Position numbers and translations under genes: made by a program. The notes below the pieces were generated by a model. The model was not told where the DNA came from, did no database searches, and saw nothing but the letters and a program-made list of their open reading frames with translations. Positions 20,235-31,616 of a stretch of DNA of 64,000 nt are shown in pieces. This DNA comes from Lathyrus oleraceus (taxonomy: Eukaryota; Streptophyta; Magnoliopsida; Fabales; Fabaceae). The first letter of the stretch is position 1, and every line of letters begins with the position of its first letter. The DNA lies in contig NC_066580.1 of NCBI RefSeq assembly GCF_024323335.1, positions 261,127,332-261,191,331 on the forward strand, written 5' to 3'.

Positions 20235-21620
20235 TTAGGCGAAGTATTTCTTGACTGCATCTGAATTCACAGGACGAGTGAAATCCTCCCCATCCATAGT
20301 TGTAAGTATCAAAGCACCGCCTAAAAAGGCTCTCTTAACAACATATGAACCTTCATAGTTTGGAGTCCACTTGCCCCTGGAATTGGGCGCGAAAGACAAG
20401 ACTTTCTTGAGCACAAGGTCACCCTCTCGGAACACACGAGGGTTGACCTTCTTATCAAAAGGCTTTCTTCATCCTTTTCTGATATAACTGACCATGGCAC
20501 ATGGCAGTCAATCTCTTCTCTTCTATCAAATTCAATTGGTCATAACGACTCTGAACCCATTCAGCATCAGTCAACTTGGCTTCCATCAAGACTCTCATTG
20601 ATGGGATCTCCACCTCTACTAGGAGTACAACCTCCAAGCCGTAAACAAGAGAGAAAGGGGTTGCCCCTGTTGAAGTGTGGACAGATGTACGATATCCATG
20701 CAAAGCAAATGGCAGCATCTCATGCCAATCTTTGTACGTAACAACCATCTCCTAGATAATCTTCTTGATATTCTTATTAGCAGCTTCAACAGCCCCGTTC
20801 ATCTTGGGTCTGTAAGGAGAAGAATTATGATGTGCTATCTTGAACTCACTACACAGCTCTTTCATCATCTTGTTGTTCAAGTTAGATCCATTATCAATAA
20901 TGATCTTATCCGGCACACTATAACGACATATGAGTTGATTCTTGATAAACTTCACAACCACCTGCCTGGTCACGTTTGCATATGATGCCGCTTCAACCCA
21001 CTTGGTGAAGTAATCAATTGCTACGAGAATAAATCTGTGACCGATGGACGCTTTCGGCTCTATCATGCCAATCATGTCAATTCCCCACATAGAGAAAGGC
21101 CATGGTGATGAAATCACATTCAGAAGTGTCGGAGGAATATGAATCTTATCCGCATAAATCTGACACTTATGGCATTTCTTCACATATTTGCAGCAGTCAG
21201 ACTCCATTGTCAGCCAATAGTAGCCTGCTCTCAACATCTTTCTAGCCATGGCATGTCCATTGGAATGAGTACCAAATGAACCCTCATGGACCTCATTCAT
21301 TAACAGATTTGCTTCGTGTCTATCCACGCATCTGAGCAGCACCATGTCAAAGTTTCTCTTATAAAGCACTTCGCCATTGAGGTAAAAACTGCCTGATAAT
21401 CTCCTCAAAGTCTTTCTATCTTTCACAGATGCCCCAGGCGGGTAAATCTGGCTCTGAAGAAAACACTTAATGTCATAATACCATGGTTTGTCATCTTTCA
21501 CCTCCTCTACTGCAAATACATGAGCTGGTCTGTCCAAGCGCATCACAGTGATATTGGGAACTTCATTCCAAAGTCTAACCACAATCATCGAAGAAAGTGT
21601 AGCAAGAGCATCTGGCATCC
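20235..21620 (-). pseudogene. pol: Integrase of element E
   Basis: It keeps the zinc-binding HHCC domain (THSNGHAMARKM ... CCKYVKKCHKC), the catalytic triad (GIDMIG, IIDNGS, GAVEAAN) and a C-terminal domain ending DAVKKYFA at 20235. A TAG stop at 20752-20754 replaces CAG of G, and an extra G near 20461 shifts the frame before the last 67 codons. Integrase inserts the DNA copy into the genome; this copy cannot be made whole. The order RT, RNase H, integrase fits Ty3/gypsy. Confidence 0.9.
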
Positions 21621-22050
21621 GATTCTCATCTCGAGGAATATGATGGAATTCAACCTCAGTAAAGAATGTTGAAATCCTCCTCGCATAGTCTCTATATGGG
21701 ATGAGGCCAGGATGATTCGTCTCCTATTCGCCCTTAATCTGATTAACCACAAGGGCCGAATCACCATAAACATCAAGATGCTTGATCCTAAGATCAATAC
21801 ATTCTTCCAATCCCATAATACATGCGTCATACTCAGCCATATTATTCATGCATTTGAAAGTTAGCCTTGCTGTAAAAGGAAAATGTGTGCCCTGAGGAGT
21901 AATAATCACTGCCCCAATACCATTTCCATATTGATTCACAATGCCATTAAATACCATGCTCCATCTGGAACCGGGCTCTGACCCTTCATCGAGCGTAGGC
22001 TCATCGCAATCTTTCATTTTCAAATACAGAATCTCCTCATCTGGGAAGTC
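21621..22050 (-). pseudogene. pol: Second (archaeal-type) RNase H of element E
   Basis: The segment SRWSMVFNG ... NMAEYDACIMGLEE ... VYGDSALVVNQIKGE is an RNase H fold placed between the RT-linked RNase H and integrase. A second RNase H in this position is a hallmark of the Tat lineage. The first catalytic aspartate is replaced by asparagine (FNG; G has FDC), and a TAG stop at 21724-21726 replaces TGG of G. Both changes would inactivate it. Confidence 0.85.
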
Positions 22051-23697
22051 ATATTGAACTGACTGATAATCCTCAATTGGTTGATGTGCCAAGTGGTCAG
22101 CCAAGATACTACCTTTTATCGCCTTCTGAGCTCGATACTCAATATCATACTCAGATAACAACATATGCCAACGGGCAACCCTCCCTGTTAAAGCAGGCTT
22201 CTCAAATGTATACTTGATTGGATCCATTTTGGATATCAACCAAGTCGTATGATTCAACATATACTGGCGTAAGTGCTTAGCAGCCCAAGCCAAAGCACAA
22301 CATGTCTTCTCAAGCATTGAGTATCGAGACTCACACTCGGTGAACTTCTTACTCAGGTAGTAGATATCATATTCTTTCTTTCCCGATTCATCTTGCTGAC
22401 CAAGGACATAACCCATTGAGTCTTCAAGAACTGTCAGATACATAATTAACGGTCTCCCTTCCACAGGCGGAGACAGAACTGGAGGCTCAGACAAATACTC
22501 TTTGATACTGTCAAAGGCCTTTTGGCAGTCCTCGGTCCAATCATGATACTGATCTTTCCGGAGGAGCTTGAATATCGGCGCACATGTGGCAGTCATGTGG
22601 GATATAAATCTGGAAATATAATTCAAGCGGCCAAGAAAACCTCGGACTTGCTTCTCAGTTTTGGGCGTAGGCATCTCTTGTATTGCTTGACCTTTGTAGG
22701 ATCAACCTCAATACCTATTTCGCTGACAATAAAGCCCAATAACTTGCCAGAACAGACTCCAAATGTACACTTGTTCGGATTCAGACGAAGCTTATACTTC
22801 CTCAAACGCTGAAAAAGCTTCAACAAGTGCTCAATATTGTCAACTTCCGTTATTGACTTTGCAATCATATCATCAACATATACCTCTATCTCCTTGTGCA
22901 TCATATCGTGAAACAAGGTAGTCATAGCTCGTTGATACGTGGCTCTGGCGTTCTTCAAACTGAAGGGCATCACTCGATAACAAAATGTTCCCCAAGGTGT
23001 GATGAATGTTGTCTTTTCCATATCCTCAGGTGCCATTTTAATCTGATTATATCCGGAAAATACGTCCATAAATGAGAAGACATTGAATTTAGCTGTATTA
23101 TCTACCAAAAACATATCAATATGTGGTAGAGGGAAATCATATTTTGGACTAGCTTTATTCAAGTCTCTATAGTCCACACACATTCGGACTTTTCCATCTT
23201 TTTTAGGCACAGGCACAATATTGGCCACCCATTGAGGATATGTAGAAGTCACCAGAAACCCCGCATCAATTTGCTTCTGAACTTCTTCTTTAATCTTCAC
23301 TGCCATGTCAGGACGAGTTCTTCCGAGCTTCTGTTTCACAGGCACGCACTCAGGCTTCAAAGGCAGGAAATGTTGCACGATATCTGTATCCAGGCCAAGC
23401 ATGTCTTCATATGACCAGGCAAAGACCTCGACATATTCGCGTAGCAACTCAATCAACCCCTTCTTAACAGATTCTTCTAGGAGTCCCCCAATCTTCACTT
23501 CTCGCACACAATCTTCAGACCCCAAGTTGATTGTTTCCAGATTCTCAAGATGTGGCTGAATGATCTTCTCTTCATGCTCAAGTAGACGGGTAATCTCGTC
23601 AGGAATCTCTTCAACATCATCTTCTTCCGCCTCAAATACAGGGAACTCAAAGTTGGGAGATGGTGTTGGATCATTATGATCAATGGGTTTGATCAAC
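22051..23697 (-). pseudogene. pol: Reverse transcriptase and RNase H of element E
   Basis: RT motifs in order: VPVPKKDGKVRMCVDYRDLN, FSFMDVFSGYNQIKM, TPWGTFCYRVMPF and the catalytic YVDD (22869-22880). The gypsy-type RNase H follows (CALAWAAKHLRQYML, LTGRVARWHMLLSEYDIEY). One A is missing near 22690 relative to G, which shifts the frame between RT and RNase H. The exon is taken to begin just after the predicted intron acceptor at 23698. Confidence 0.92.
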
Positions 23698-23961
23698 CTG
23701 CATAGTGATTTTGGATATAAAGAGATTTTAGAATTCAAGCAAAGCAAATCATTATGCAGATGAAAAGATTGATTTTATTCTTATTTTTAGGGTTTTATGT
23801 GATCACCAATTTCATGCAAAAGCGAAAAGGGAAAATAATTGGAAAAACAAACATTTAGCATGAATTTATTGAATGAAAATATCATTGTATTTATGAGCCA
23901 ACAATGTCCTCACTTCTCCTTTTGGCATGGGAGAAGCGTTTTCAAACACAATGAACATTAC
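23698..23961 (-). other. Predicted intron between protease and RT (element E)
   Basis: A 264-bp segment on the minus strand, GTAATG ... TATGCAG. It is AT-rich and has stops in all useful frames. Removing it joins the protease frame (VIHKSK) to the RT frame (LIKPIDHNDP) without a shift. G has the same borders. A spliced intron at this place is described for Ogre elements. The donor was chosen because it keeps the frame in both copies. Confidence 0.72.
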
Positions 23962-24832
23962 TTTGACTTATGGATAACTGTTGGAACATCAACAACAACC
24001 CAATTATTGCAGACCCCTCCAGGGATGATGAAGTTGCCAGAACCTTCTGCATCCTCTTCCACAATAGCAGCAACTTCCTCATCTTGACCGGTGTGGATGA
24101 ATCCACCACTCTTGAACAATCCTTGTTTGTTGAAGACACCAGAAGAATACCCTATGCCAGCCCGAGATTTGTTGTCTTCCAGCTTAATCATTTGCCCCAA
24201 TCCGGCAGTTGTACCATGCTCGATGGCCAACTTTGCATCTTTATAGGACGCAAATGAAGAAGTTCCTTTCTTAATAGGCTCAGCAATAGATAAATCTTGG
24301 AACGGCGTTCCAACTTCATCCTCAGCATCTATATAAGAGAAGGAAGACAAATGGCTAACCAGGAGAGCCTTCTCTCCCCCTACCACCACCAGCTTCTTGT
24401 TTTTAACAAACTTCAATTTCTGGTGTAGGGTGGATGTCACGGCGCCTGCCTCGTGAATCCATGGTCTGCATAATAGACAACTATACGAGGGGTGAATGTC
24501 CATGACCTGGAAGGTGATCAGGAAATCACTTGGTCCAATCTTGACTGGGAGCTCAACCTCTTCAATCACAGTTTTACGAGACCCATCGAAAGCTTTCACC
24601 ACACTCCACTCTGCCTCATGGGAGGCCCCTGATATGACAATTTTGCAAGAGTGGACTTTGGCAACACATTCAATGATGACCCAGTGTCCACCAGGACATT
24701 GGACATGGCATCATCTTTGCAGCTCATAGATATGTGTAATGCCAAGTTGTGGTCTCTTCCCTCCTCAGGGAGATCAGCATCACAAAAACTTAAATTGTTA
24801 CAAGCGGTGATATTTGCAACAATACTATCGAA
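23962..24832 (-). pseudogene. pol: Protease region of element E
   Basis: Aspartic protease with the active site LVDTGSSLNVLPKSTL (DTG at 24688-24680) and a later LLCRPWIHEAGAV, where G has LLGRPWIHEAG, the second conserved protease block. Relative to G, bases are lost near 24605 in QSGVV, shifting the frame. The TAA at 24833 separates it from gag. In an intact Ogre this follows gag in one frame and is cut out of the polyprotein. Confidence 0.85.
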
Positions 24833-27248
24833 TTATTCAATCGTGACGCCATGATCTACATACGCCACATCCAACACCTTCGGCAAAGCTTCTTGGTGTG
24901 GTTCCGAATTCATCAGCAAGGATAGTACAGAGATCTTGGATGGCGTCTGTAGAAGCTGATCTACCACGTTGTACTCACTTCTTTTGATGAGCCTTAGCAT
25001 CTCATCACAGTCTTCTTTCGCATTGCCACTCGGGCCAACAGAGACAGAAGTTTTCAACGTAGAGGCAGGTTTGGCAACAAGTTCCGGATTCGGAGCATTC
25101 ACAGCATCCCCAACCGGGTGTTCAACATAATCAGTAGTATTAGTCCTTCGAACATCAGCTTGAGGTTTCGGCGGAGCCGAGAAGACACGACCGCTACGGG
25201 TCAGGCCGCTGACGTCGGCAATATTAACAACAAATGTAGAGGGCAGGGGCACCTCTTTCCCATTCTCCAATGCCACAACATTGTAGAGATAGGGAACCGC
25301 CTTCTCAGAAGAATATGGCACAGGGCCAGCTGGTTTAATGGTCAAAGAAGGAGAAGCCTTTTGCTTGCTACCATCGTACTTGATGATAACGGGTTCAGGG
25401 ATCCGAAATACTGGAGAAATTACATTGACTTCATCAGCATCTTCGTCAACATTTCGGTTTTGAAGTATCTCAATGACTCCTTCATCCAGCACTTCTTGAA
25501 CATCTTTGCGCACTTGGCGACAACCTCTTTGGTTGACAGAACAAACTCGGCATCTATTGTGGTCGTGCTCGTAATGACTGTACTCACACAGCAATCTATG
25601 CATCTCGACCAGAGATTGTCGAATATGGCTGACATATTTGACTTTGTATTTACTAGGGAAACCTTGGACCATGTTGACAGATTTCCCATGCTCGGGAAAT
25701 GGGTTCTTCTTTACATTAGGACCTACGTCCTCGAAACACAGAATACCGCATCTAACAAGGTCTTGAAGCTTGGTCTTCAGTGGGTAGAAGTTTTCCACGT
25801 CGTGTCCGGGAGCACCAGAATGATAAACACGGTGTAATTCGGGCTTATACCACCACTGGGGGTTGGTAGGTATAGCCGGTGGGTCTCGTGGAGTAATCAA
25901 CTTCCTCTCTATCAAAGAGGGATATAATTCTGCATATGTCATGGGAATAGGATCGAAGATGACCCTTTTCCTCTCGTAGCTCATACAGGCTTGATTACTG
26001 TTTCGAGGCTGGTAAGCCTGCTGTTGAGGACGGTGCTGTCGTTGTTGATATTGCGGATGTTGTTGTTGCTGATTATTGTTGTGATGCTGATACTGCTGAT
26101 TATCTCTGAAAACAGGTGCTATGTGAGCCACCTGATGCTAGTTACCGGTTGGCCGCGCGGTCTTCTTCCTTACTGAGTGTCTTCTTGGTTTAACATGGGA
26201 GGTCACAGCATGTGCCTCGCCATCCTTCTTCTTTCCAAACGTCCCATACCGTTTGGCAGAAGAGCCTTCTTCTCTGGTCAGGCGCCCTTCCCTGACTCCT
26301 TCTTCCAGACGCATCCCCATGTTCACCATCTCGGTGAAGTCAAAAGGAGTACTGGCAATCATCCGCTCGTAATAAAAAGAACTCAAGGTCTTCAGAAAAA
26401 TCTTGGTCATTTCTTTATCCTCCAGCGGGGGCATAATCTGTGCTGCTACTTCTCGCCACCTCTGGGCGTATTCTTTGAAAGTTTCCTTGTCCTTCTGGGA
26501 CATGGCTCTCAATTGATCCCTATCGGGAGCCATATCCACGTTGTATTTGTATTGCTTGACGAAAGCCTCGCCAAGGTCGTTGAAGGATCAAATGTTCGCA
26601 CTGTCCAAGCCCATGTACCATCTTAGGGCAGCACCGGACAAACTGTCCTGGAAGTAGTGAATGAGAAGCTGGTCGTTGTTGGTCTGAGTCGACATTTTCC
26701 TAGCATACATGACCAAGTGGCTGAGAGGGCAAGTATTTCCCTTGTACTTTTCAAAGTCAGGGACCTTGAACTTTACAGGGATTTTAACATTCGAAACCAG
26801 GCAGAGTTCAGCAGCAGACTTGCCAAAAAGGTCCTTTCCTCGAAGAGTTTTCAATTTCTTGCAGAGCTCAAGAAATTGGTCATTCATAGCATCCATCTTT
26901 TCATAGACATCTGGTGTCGTCTACTCTGGGCCTAGTATGCACGACAGGAGGAGGAACAGCAAGGACTGGGCTAGATGCCGGCAGAGAAGCAAAGGTGGGT
27001 GCAGGACCCTCAGGCATGAAGTTGGGAGGCATCCCCCATGGATATCCGGCTGGCATGGCTGTTGGTGCAAAGTGTGCGCTGGCCGCATGCACAATTGAGG
27101 AGACGATCTCAGAGATGATTGTCCTCTTGGGAGAAGTTGAAGGTGTCGGAGACGACTGACTCTGGGCAGCCATGAATGACTCCATCAGGGCAGTCAATCT
27201 GGCTACTTCCTCCTTAAGCTCACGATTCTCTTGTTCCAAATGATCCAT
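24833..27248 (-). pseudogene. gag: Gag of element E
   Basis: N-terminal coiled coil (MDHLEQENRELKEEVARL, start ATG 27248), a Pro/Ser-rich linker, and a capsid-like Retrotrans_gag region (ALRWYMGLDSANI ... KETFKEYAQRWREVAAQI ... IFLKTLSSFYYERM). Then come a Gln-rich stretch near 26050 and a zinc-knuckle region. The two knuckle cysteines kept in G (HCVYHSG...VENCYPL) are R and F here. Stops: TGA at 26588, TAG at 26138, TAA at 24833. A deletion of about 28 bases near 26915 shifts the frame. The start is ambiguous, as the frame is open further upstream. Confidence 0.88.
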
Positions 27249-27565
27249 TAGTTTTGATGCGTTGGCTCGGGTGTAGTACCGGTGAGTCAGCTTGTCTTCA
27301 AAATAAATGAAGAACACAGAGTTAGACCATAGAACAAGAAGTCTGGAGCAAAAACCTGCTTATGCACATGATGCATGCAATGCATATGATTTAATTTTTA
27401 TATCAGAGGAACTTTAGGGTCCTATTTGCAAATATTGGAAGTATTAAACATATGGAAATATCATATCAATAATATTTGGAAAAACATTTTACACCAAAGA
27501 AGTACAGTCTTGGTAACCAAATGATACAATACAAGAGAAAAGGAAAATGAACATCCTATGGAACC
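27249..27565 (-). other. Spacer between ORF1 and gag (element E)
   Basis: About 317 bases, AT-rich, partly open in the gag frame (FFIYFEDKLTHRYYT just upstream of the chosen start). G has an equivalent spacer. A splice or reinitiation signal could lie here; I see none that stands out. Confidence 0.5.
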
Positions 27566-27895
27566 CTAGAAGCAATCATCTAAAGCTCTGGACACAGGAA
27601 GATAAAATGCACGAAGCCTCTTCACCTCCCTCTTGTAGGCTGCCTCCATGTCTGCCTTCTCTTTGGCAAGTCGATCATACTTCCTCTTCCAAAATTTGGA
27701 AGACTGAGGAAGTAGAGAAGTCCATGCATCATCAGGATCGTCTATAACCTGGTGCTCGAGAAACTCTATCAAAGCATCCTTCTCCTTGATCTGCTGAAGC
27801 AACTCCTCTCGTTCACGGATCCAAGCATGCCAACGGTCTTCGTCTCTTAACTCCTCCACTCCTTGGTCAGGGAGGGTTGAAGGCCCAACCACAAC
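27566..27895 (-). pseudogene. ORF1 of element E, 3' part (right of the F insertion in ORF1 sense)
   Basis: The last 110 codons of ORF1: GPSTLPDQGVEELRDEDRW, then a charged helical segment (REELLQQIKEKDALIEFLEH) and the end VSRALDDCF. It continues exactly from the segment at 38285, interrupted by F. G has the same tail at 63485. The helical tail looks like a coiled coil. Confidence 0.9.
27891..27895. repeat. Target site duplication of F, left copy (ACAAC)
   Basis: ACAAC directly before TGTCATA; the same five bases follow the 3' LTR at 38280-38284. Five bases is the usual Ty3/gypsy length. Confidence 0.95.
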
Positions 27896-28034
27896 TGTCA
27901 TACCCTAAAATTTGCCCATTAATATTTCAAGAAATTTTTCAAGGCATTCCGACTCATTTTTATGACACTGATCTTAAAGGAACCAAGGCCCAGCTTACGA
28001 ATGGCCCAATCCAGAAAATGGCCCAAACTGGCCT

Positions 28035-28130
28035 GTTCGCTACGCGCTCGCCTAGCGAACGTTACGTTCGCTACACGCTCGCCTAGCGAACGTTCGCTAC
28101 GCGTTCGCTACCAGCTCGCCTAGCGAAGCT
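28035..28130. repeat. CG-rich palindrome cluster in U3 of F
   Basis: Repeats of TTCGCTA ... TAGCGAA, for example 28036-28042 with 28053-28059, and three further related units, just upstream of the TATA box. Similar words lie downstream at 28635-28720, in the A LTR (10003-10047) and in D (17818-17932). The clusters could be protein binding sites or RNA structures; I cannot decide. Confidence 0.75.
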
Positions 28131-28190
28131 GACAGACAACAAAAAATTTCGGGCTTCACTCCGAGCCCATTAGGTCATGGAAAAAGGCAT

Positions 28191-28198
28191 TATAAATA
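28191..28198 (+). promoter_or_regulatory. TATA box of F 5' LTR
   Basis: TATAAATA after GGCAT and before CCAGCACTTCAG. The 3' LTR copy is at 36546-36553. It lies about 300 bases into the LTR, which implies a short U3 and a long R-U5. Confidence 0.68.
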
Positions 28199-29928
28199 CC
28201 AGCACTTCAGTAACAAAAAGGGAGGACGAAAAACAGAGGGGGGACGAAAACGGAAGAAGACGGACGGAACCCTGGCATAGAAACCTTGGAGATCAACTTG
28301 AAGGACTCCGAGTAAAGAAACCCTGAAGGCCGCTCATCCGCTTCGAAGCTACCACCGCCCAACTCAATCCGGCTCGCCAATTCAAGGCTGCAATTCGATT
28401 GCAAACAGGTTTGCATTACTATTATCGCTTTATTTTCTTAATTTGCATGTGATACCGCTTTATGTTCTTAACTTGCATGTGATATTATAATCGAATTCAT
28501 AAACATATTTGAGGTTTTGCATGTGAATTTAAGTGTGCCTGAATATTGTGAATGCTGAACCATATAATTATGTGTTGGATGCCATAAGCCATGCCGCAGG
28601 TTGAAGTCATACTGTTCTGAAATTCAAAACCCGCAGCCGCTCGCTAGCACATCGCTAAGCGAGCATGTAGCGAGTATTCGCTAGGCCTTCGCTAGGCGAG
28701 GCAGAGGCGAACGGGACAGCCGCTTATATTTCGTTTGTTCTGTGCCATGCTTCTCTGATCTGTTCCCGTATCCTCATACATTGTTTTGCATGACATTTTT
28801 GCTGCTGTTTTTCTTTTGCGGTGTAATCTTCGATTACACCCTGATTTGGTATGCTAACCCGTTTGTTGAATTTTGCAAAGGTTCATATGTCCCAGAAAAA
28901 GATCGTCGTTTAGGTCTTCCACTTTATTTGTGGGATACCCTTGTGGAGACTCACCCTAAATTGCTTAATTAATTTTAATGTGTTAATTTTAATGTATTAA
29001 TTTTAATGTATTAATTTTAATGTATTGATTTTAATGTGGAGGCTCATCCTAATTACCTAATTAACTTTAAAATATGGCCTTTAAATAAATGATCTTGGAC
29101 CTCTCTTTGGTGCCTTACGATATTACGGTATCACGGTCATGTCCCGCGAATGTGGGGATACACTTAGCAATGACCCTTCGATTAAATCATCATAAAATAA
29201 ATCATAGTCCCTCGGATGTTGCCTTCGAAAATACGATTTTGTCTCTCGATGACCCTTCGGTGTAGCCTACGGTTAAATGATGATCGTCCCTTCGAATGCT
29301 AAGGTATCCTTACAACTGTTGCCTTCAATGACCTATCGATGACCCTACGATGACCCTTAAACATCCAAAGGGTAAAATTACTTACTTCTCAATAGTAAGG
29401 ACAGTTTTACCCTCATAAGGATAGGAAATGCCCATAACGACCTCAGGAAGGTATAACTCTCAATTACTGGATCATAACCTAAAACATTTTCCACCCCTCA
29501 CACTTTACACTTTACAAATCCTAGAAAATCACCACTTGGTATACATTCATACTAGAATCATTACCGAGTTATATTTTTCTAAACCATTTTCAAAATCAAA
29601 TGAGATAAATACTTTGTATACATTCATACGAGAATCATTACAAAGTTAAACTCTCTTTCAAACATTTTTTAAGCAATTCACCGACACTTTTCAGACAAAA
29701 ATATAAGTGATCCAGTAATTAAGAGCCCATGGATAACCATGGATACAAAGGGTGCTAACACCTTCCCTTTGTATAATGTACCTCCCGAACCCAAAATCTA
29801 TTGAGGTCTTTCCTGTTCTTTTCCACCTTTCCTTATTGGATAAAAGAAAAGTCGGTGGCGACTCTTGCTATCCGCGACATTGCGATTAAAAGCAAAACAC
29901 CCCAAGTCAGTTCACCGTATGACAGAAC

Positions 29929-29946
29929 TGGCGACTCTGCTGGGGA
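29929..29946 (+). other. Primer binding site of element F
   Basis: TGGCGACTCTGCTGGGGA, four bases after the LTR end, identical to that of A. Confidence 0.9.
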
Positions 29947-30658
29947 AACTTTAAAAAGAGAGGTTACCTTAAAAACAAGATCACTTATTTAAAATTGTTT
30001 GATTTACTTTTAAGGGATTGCTTGGGTATCCTATGCTTGAGTGAAAGATCCTACACCCAGATCTAGTGTACCTTAGGTAAGTAGCAATAGATCATCGCGA
30101 CTATCCGGCGTATACTGGAATGGTTAAAATGATGGCTACGGTTAATGTGACACTTTGGTTGTCCTGATGGTCCTCATGTTATTTGAGGAAAAATTTGGCT
30201 TCCGCGTGGTGTCATCAAAGCATTAACCAGACCTTTAGAACCCTAATTGACTCATCCTGGCCATTAGAAAGTAGTGAGCTAACTGACTTCGGTTCCGACT
30301 GGGGCTTGGTTGAGACTCGATACTACACTCCTTGAGATTGGACTTTAGGGAAGCTTCGGTCAACCACTTGGTGTTGCACTGAAGTGGACTTAAAGGAAGG
30401 TCAATGATTGGAGATCCTTCTAGAACCCGGTTACTATTCTAGGACAGGTTGAACCAACCAAACTTCAGTGGGGAGGGTACTTACCTATGGAACTCATGCA
30501 AGCCTTAAACCTTAGGAATGATTGTTGTGTGACTTGCTTGTGCTTGTTATTTACATAGCATCATAATATCATGACATCATAACATCATAACATCATAACA
30601 TCATGCCATTGTACTAACCATTTCGAGGACTTAGGGATTTAACTTTTCTCTATTTCGT
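29947..30658 (+). other. Leader of element F
   Basis: Closely matches the A leader (611-1330), including the CATAA-type tandem repeat near 30560-30605. It stops where ORF1 should begin. Confidence 0.75.
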
Positions 30659-30683
30659 AAAAAAAAAAAAAAAAAAAAAAAAA
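30659..30683 (+). repeat. Run of 25 A at the ORF1 deletion scar
   Basis: In A, TCTATTTTGTAA is followed by the ORF1 start, and ORF1 ends about 1.3 kb later. In F, TCTATTTCGTAA continues as pure A and then resumes with GAGTTTCC, corresponding to about 2728 of A. So ORF1 is replaced by an A tract. Confidence 0.9.
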
Positions 30684-30828
30684 GAGTTTCCTTTTTTTGT
30701 TGGTTTACGTAAAGTTAAATTCCAAAAGTCCTTGAAAACATTTCATACATTGCATAGCACAACATAACATTGCATAACAGGTACTCTAAAGGGATCAATG
30801 TTCTCACGGTTTTCCTCCAAACAGAAAA

Positions 30829-31398
30829 ATGGACCTCGAACAAATTGTCAGAGATCTCCAGGCTCAGAATGCTCAACTCCAGAAGATGATCTTGAACTTA
30901 TCCAGGGGGCAGGAGGAACTGAAGGCTCTCTTGCTCGAGAAGAAAAAAGACAAGAAACCTGTGAGGCATATTAACCCGGGAAGGAGGCAGTTTACGAAGA
31001 TCAATATGACTTTAGCACAAGCACTGCAGGGTATGCTAAAAGCAAATTTAATTATCCTCAGAGATCCTCCTGCAAAACCCAACACTACTTCTCCTCGTTA
31101 TAATCCCAATGCCAGGTGTGCCTATCACTCCGATAGCCCCGGGCATGATACAAACGATTGTTGGTCGTTGAAGAACAAAATTCAGGATATGATCGACACC
31201 GGAGAATTTGAATTTGATCCGCCTGAGACTCCTAATGTCATCACTGCTCCTCTGCCTAATCAGGACGAGACTGTCAATGCTGTGGAAGATATTGATGACG
31301 ATTATGACTTGGATAGCTGGATTTCCCCAACAATTGGTGACGAACTCGACAATTGGAAGGCTGAAGACACTATCCCGATTTCCTTTAGTCGAGAGTAA
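30829..31398 (+). CDS. gag: Shortened Gag-like protein of element F
   Basis: 189 open codons from MDLEQIVRDLQAQNAQL. Like the A protein it joins an N-terminal coiled coil directly to the C-terminal zinc-knuckle region (CAYHSDSPGHDTNDC) without the capsid part. It is twelve codons longer than in A because of a segment with DIDDDYDLDSWISP near the end. Protein identity to A is high and the frame is open in both, while pol around it has decayed. Selection on this small protein is possible but not shown. Confidence 0.78.
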   Translation: MDLEQIVRDLQAQNAQLQKMILNLSRGQEELKALLLEKKKDKKPVRHINPGRRQFTKINMTLAQALQGMLKANLIILRDPPAKPNTTSPRYNPNARCAYHSDSPGHDTNDCWSLKNKIQDMIDTGEFEFDPPETPNVITAPLPNQDETVNAVEDIDDDYDLDSWISPTIGDELDNWKAEDTIPISFSRE

Positions 31399-31616
31399 TT
31401 GTTATTGCTATTTTAGTATTTCAAAAGCATTATGTCTATACCCGGGGCATAATAGCTAATTTTAAGGGTTTGTCATTTTCATAAGCATATTCATATTCAA
31501 TAAATCAATGGACTTTTTGCATTCAAATATTGCGCTCTTTATCTTTCCTGTCATTTTTCAAACAAGCTATGTTTTCTTGCACACACTCACGTAACAATTT
31601 GCCGATCCATATCCAC

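Larger units (their letters stand above)
27896..29924 (+). repeat. 5' LTR of element F
   Basis: 2029 bp, TGTCATACCC to ACCGTATGACA. U3 carries CG-rich palindromes (28035-28130), a TATA box follows (28191), and more palindromes lie downstream (28635-28720). U5 holds the GGTGCTAACACC block near 29751 and the PBS-like word TGGCGACTCT (29856-29865). Confidence 0.97.

Noticed and set aside
25118..25837. Plus-strand open frame of 239 codons
   Set aside because: It is antisense to gag of E and has no family features. It is a shadow of the coding strand.
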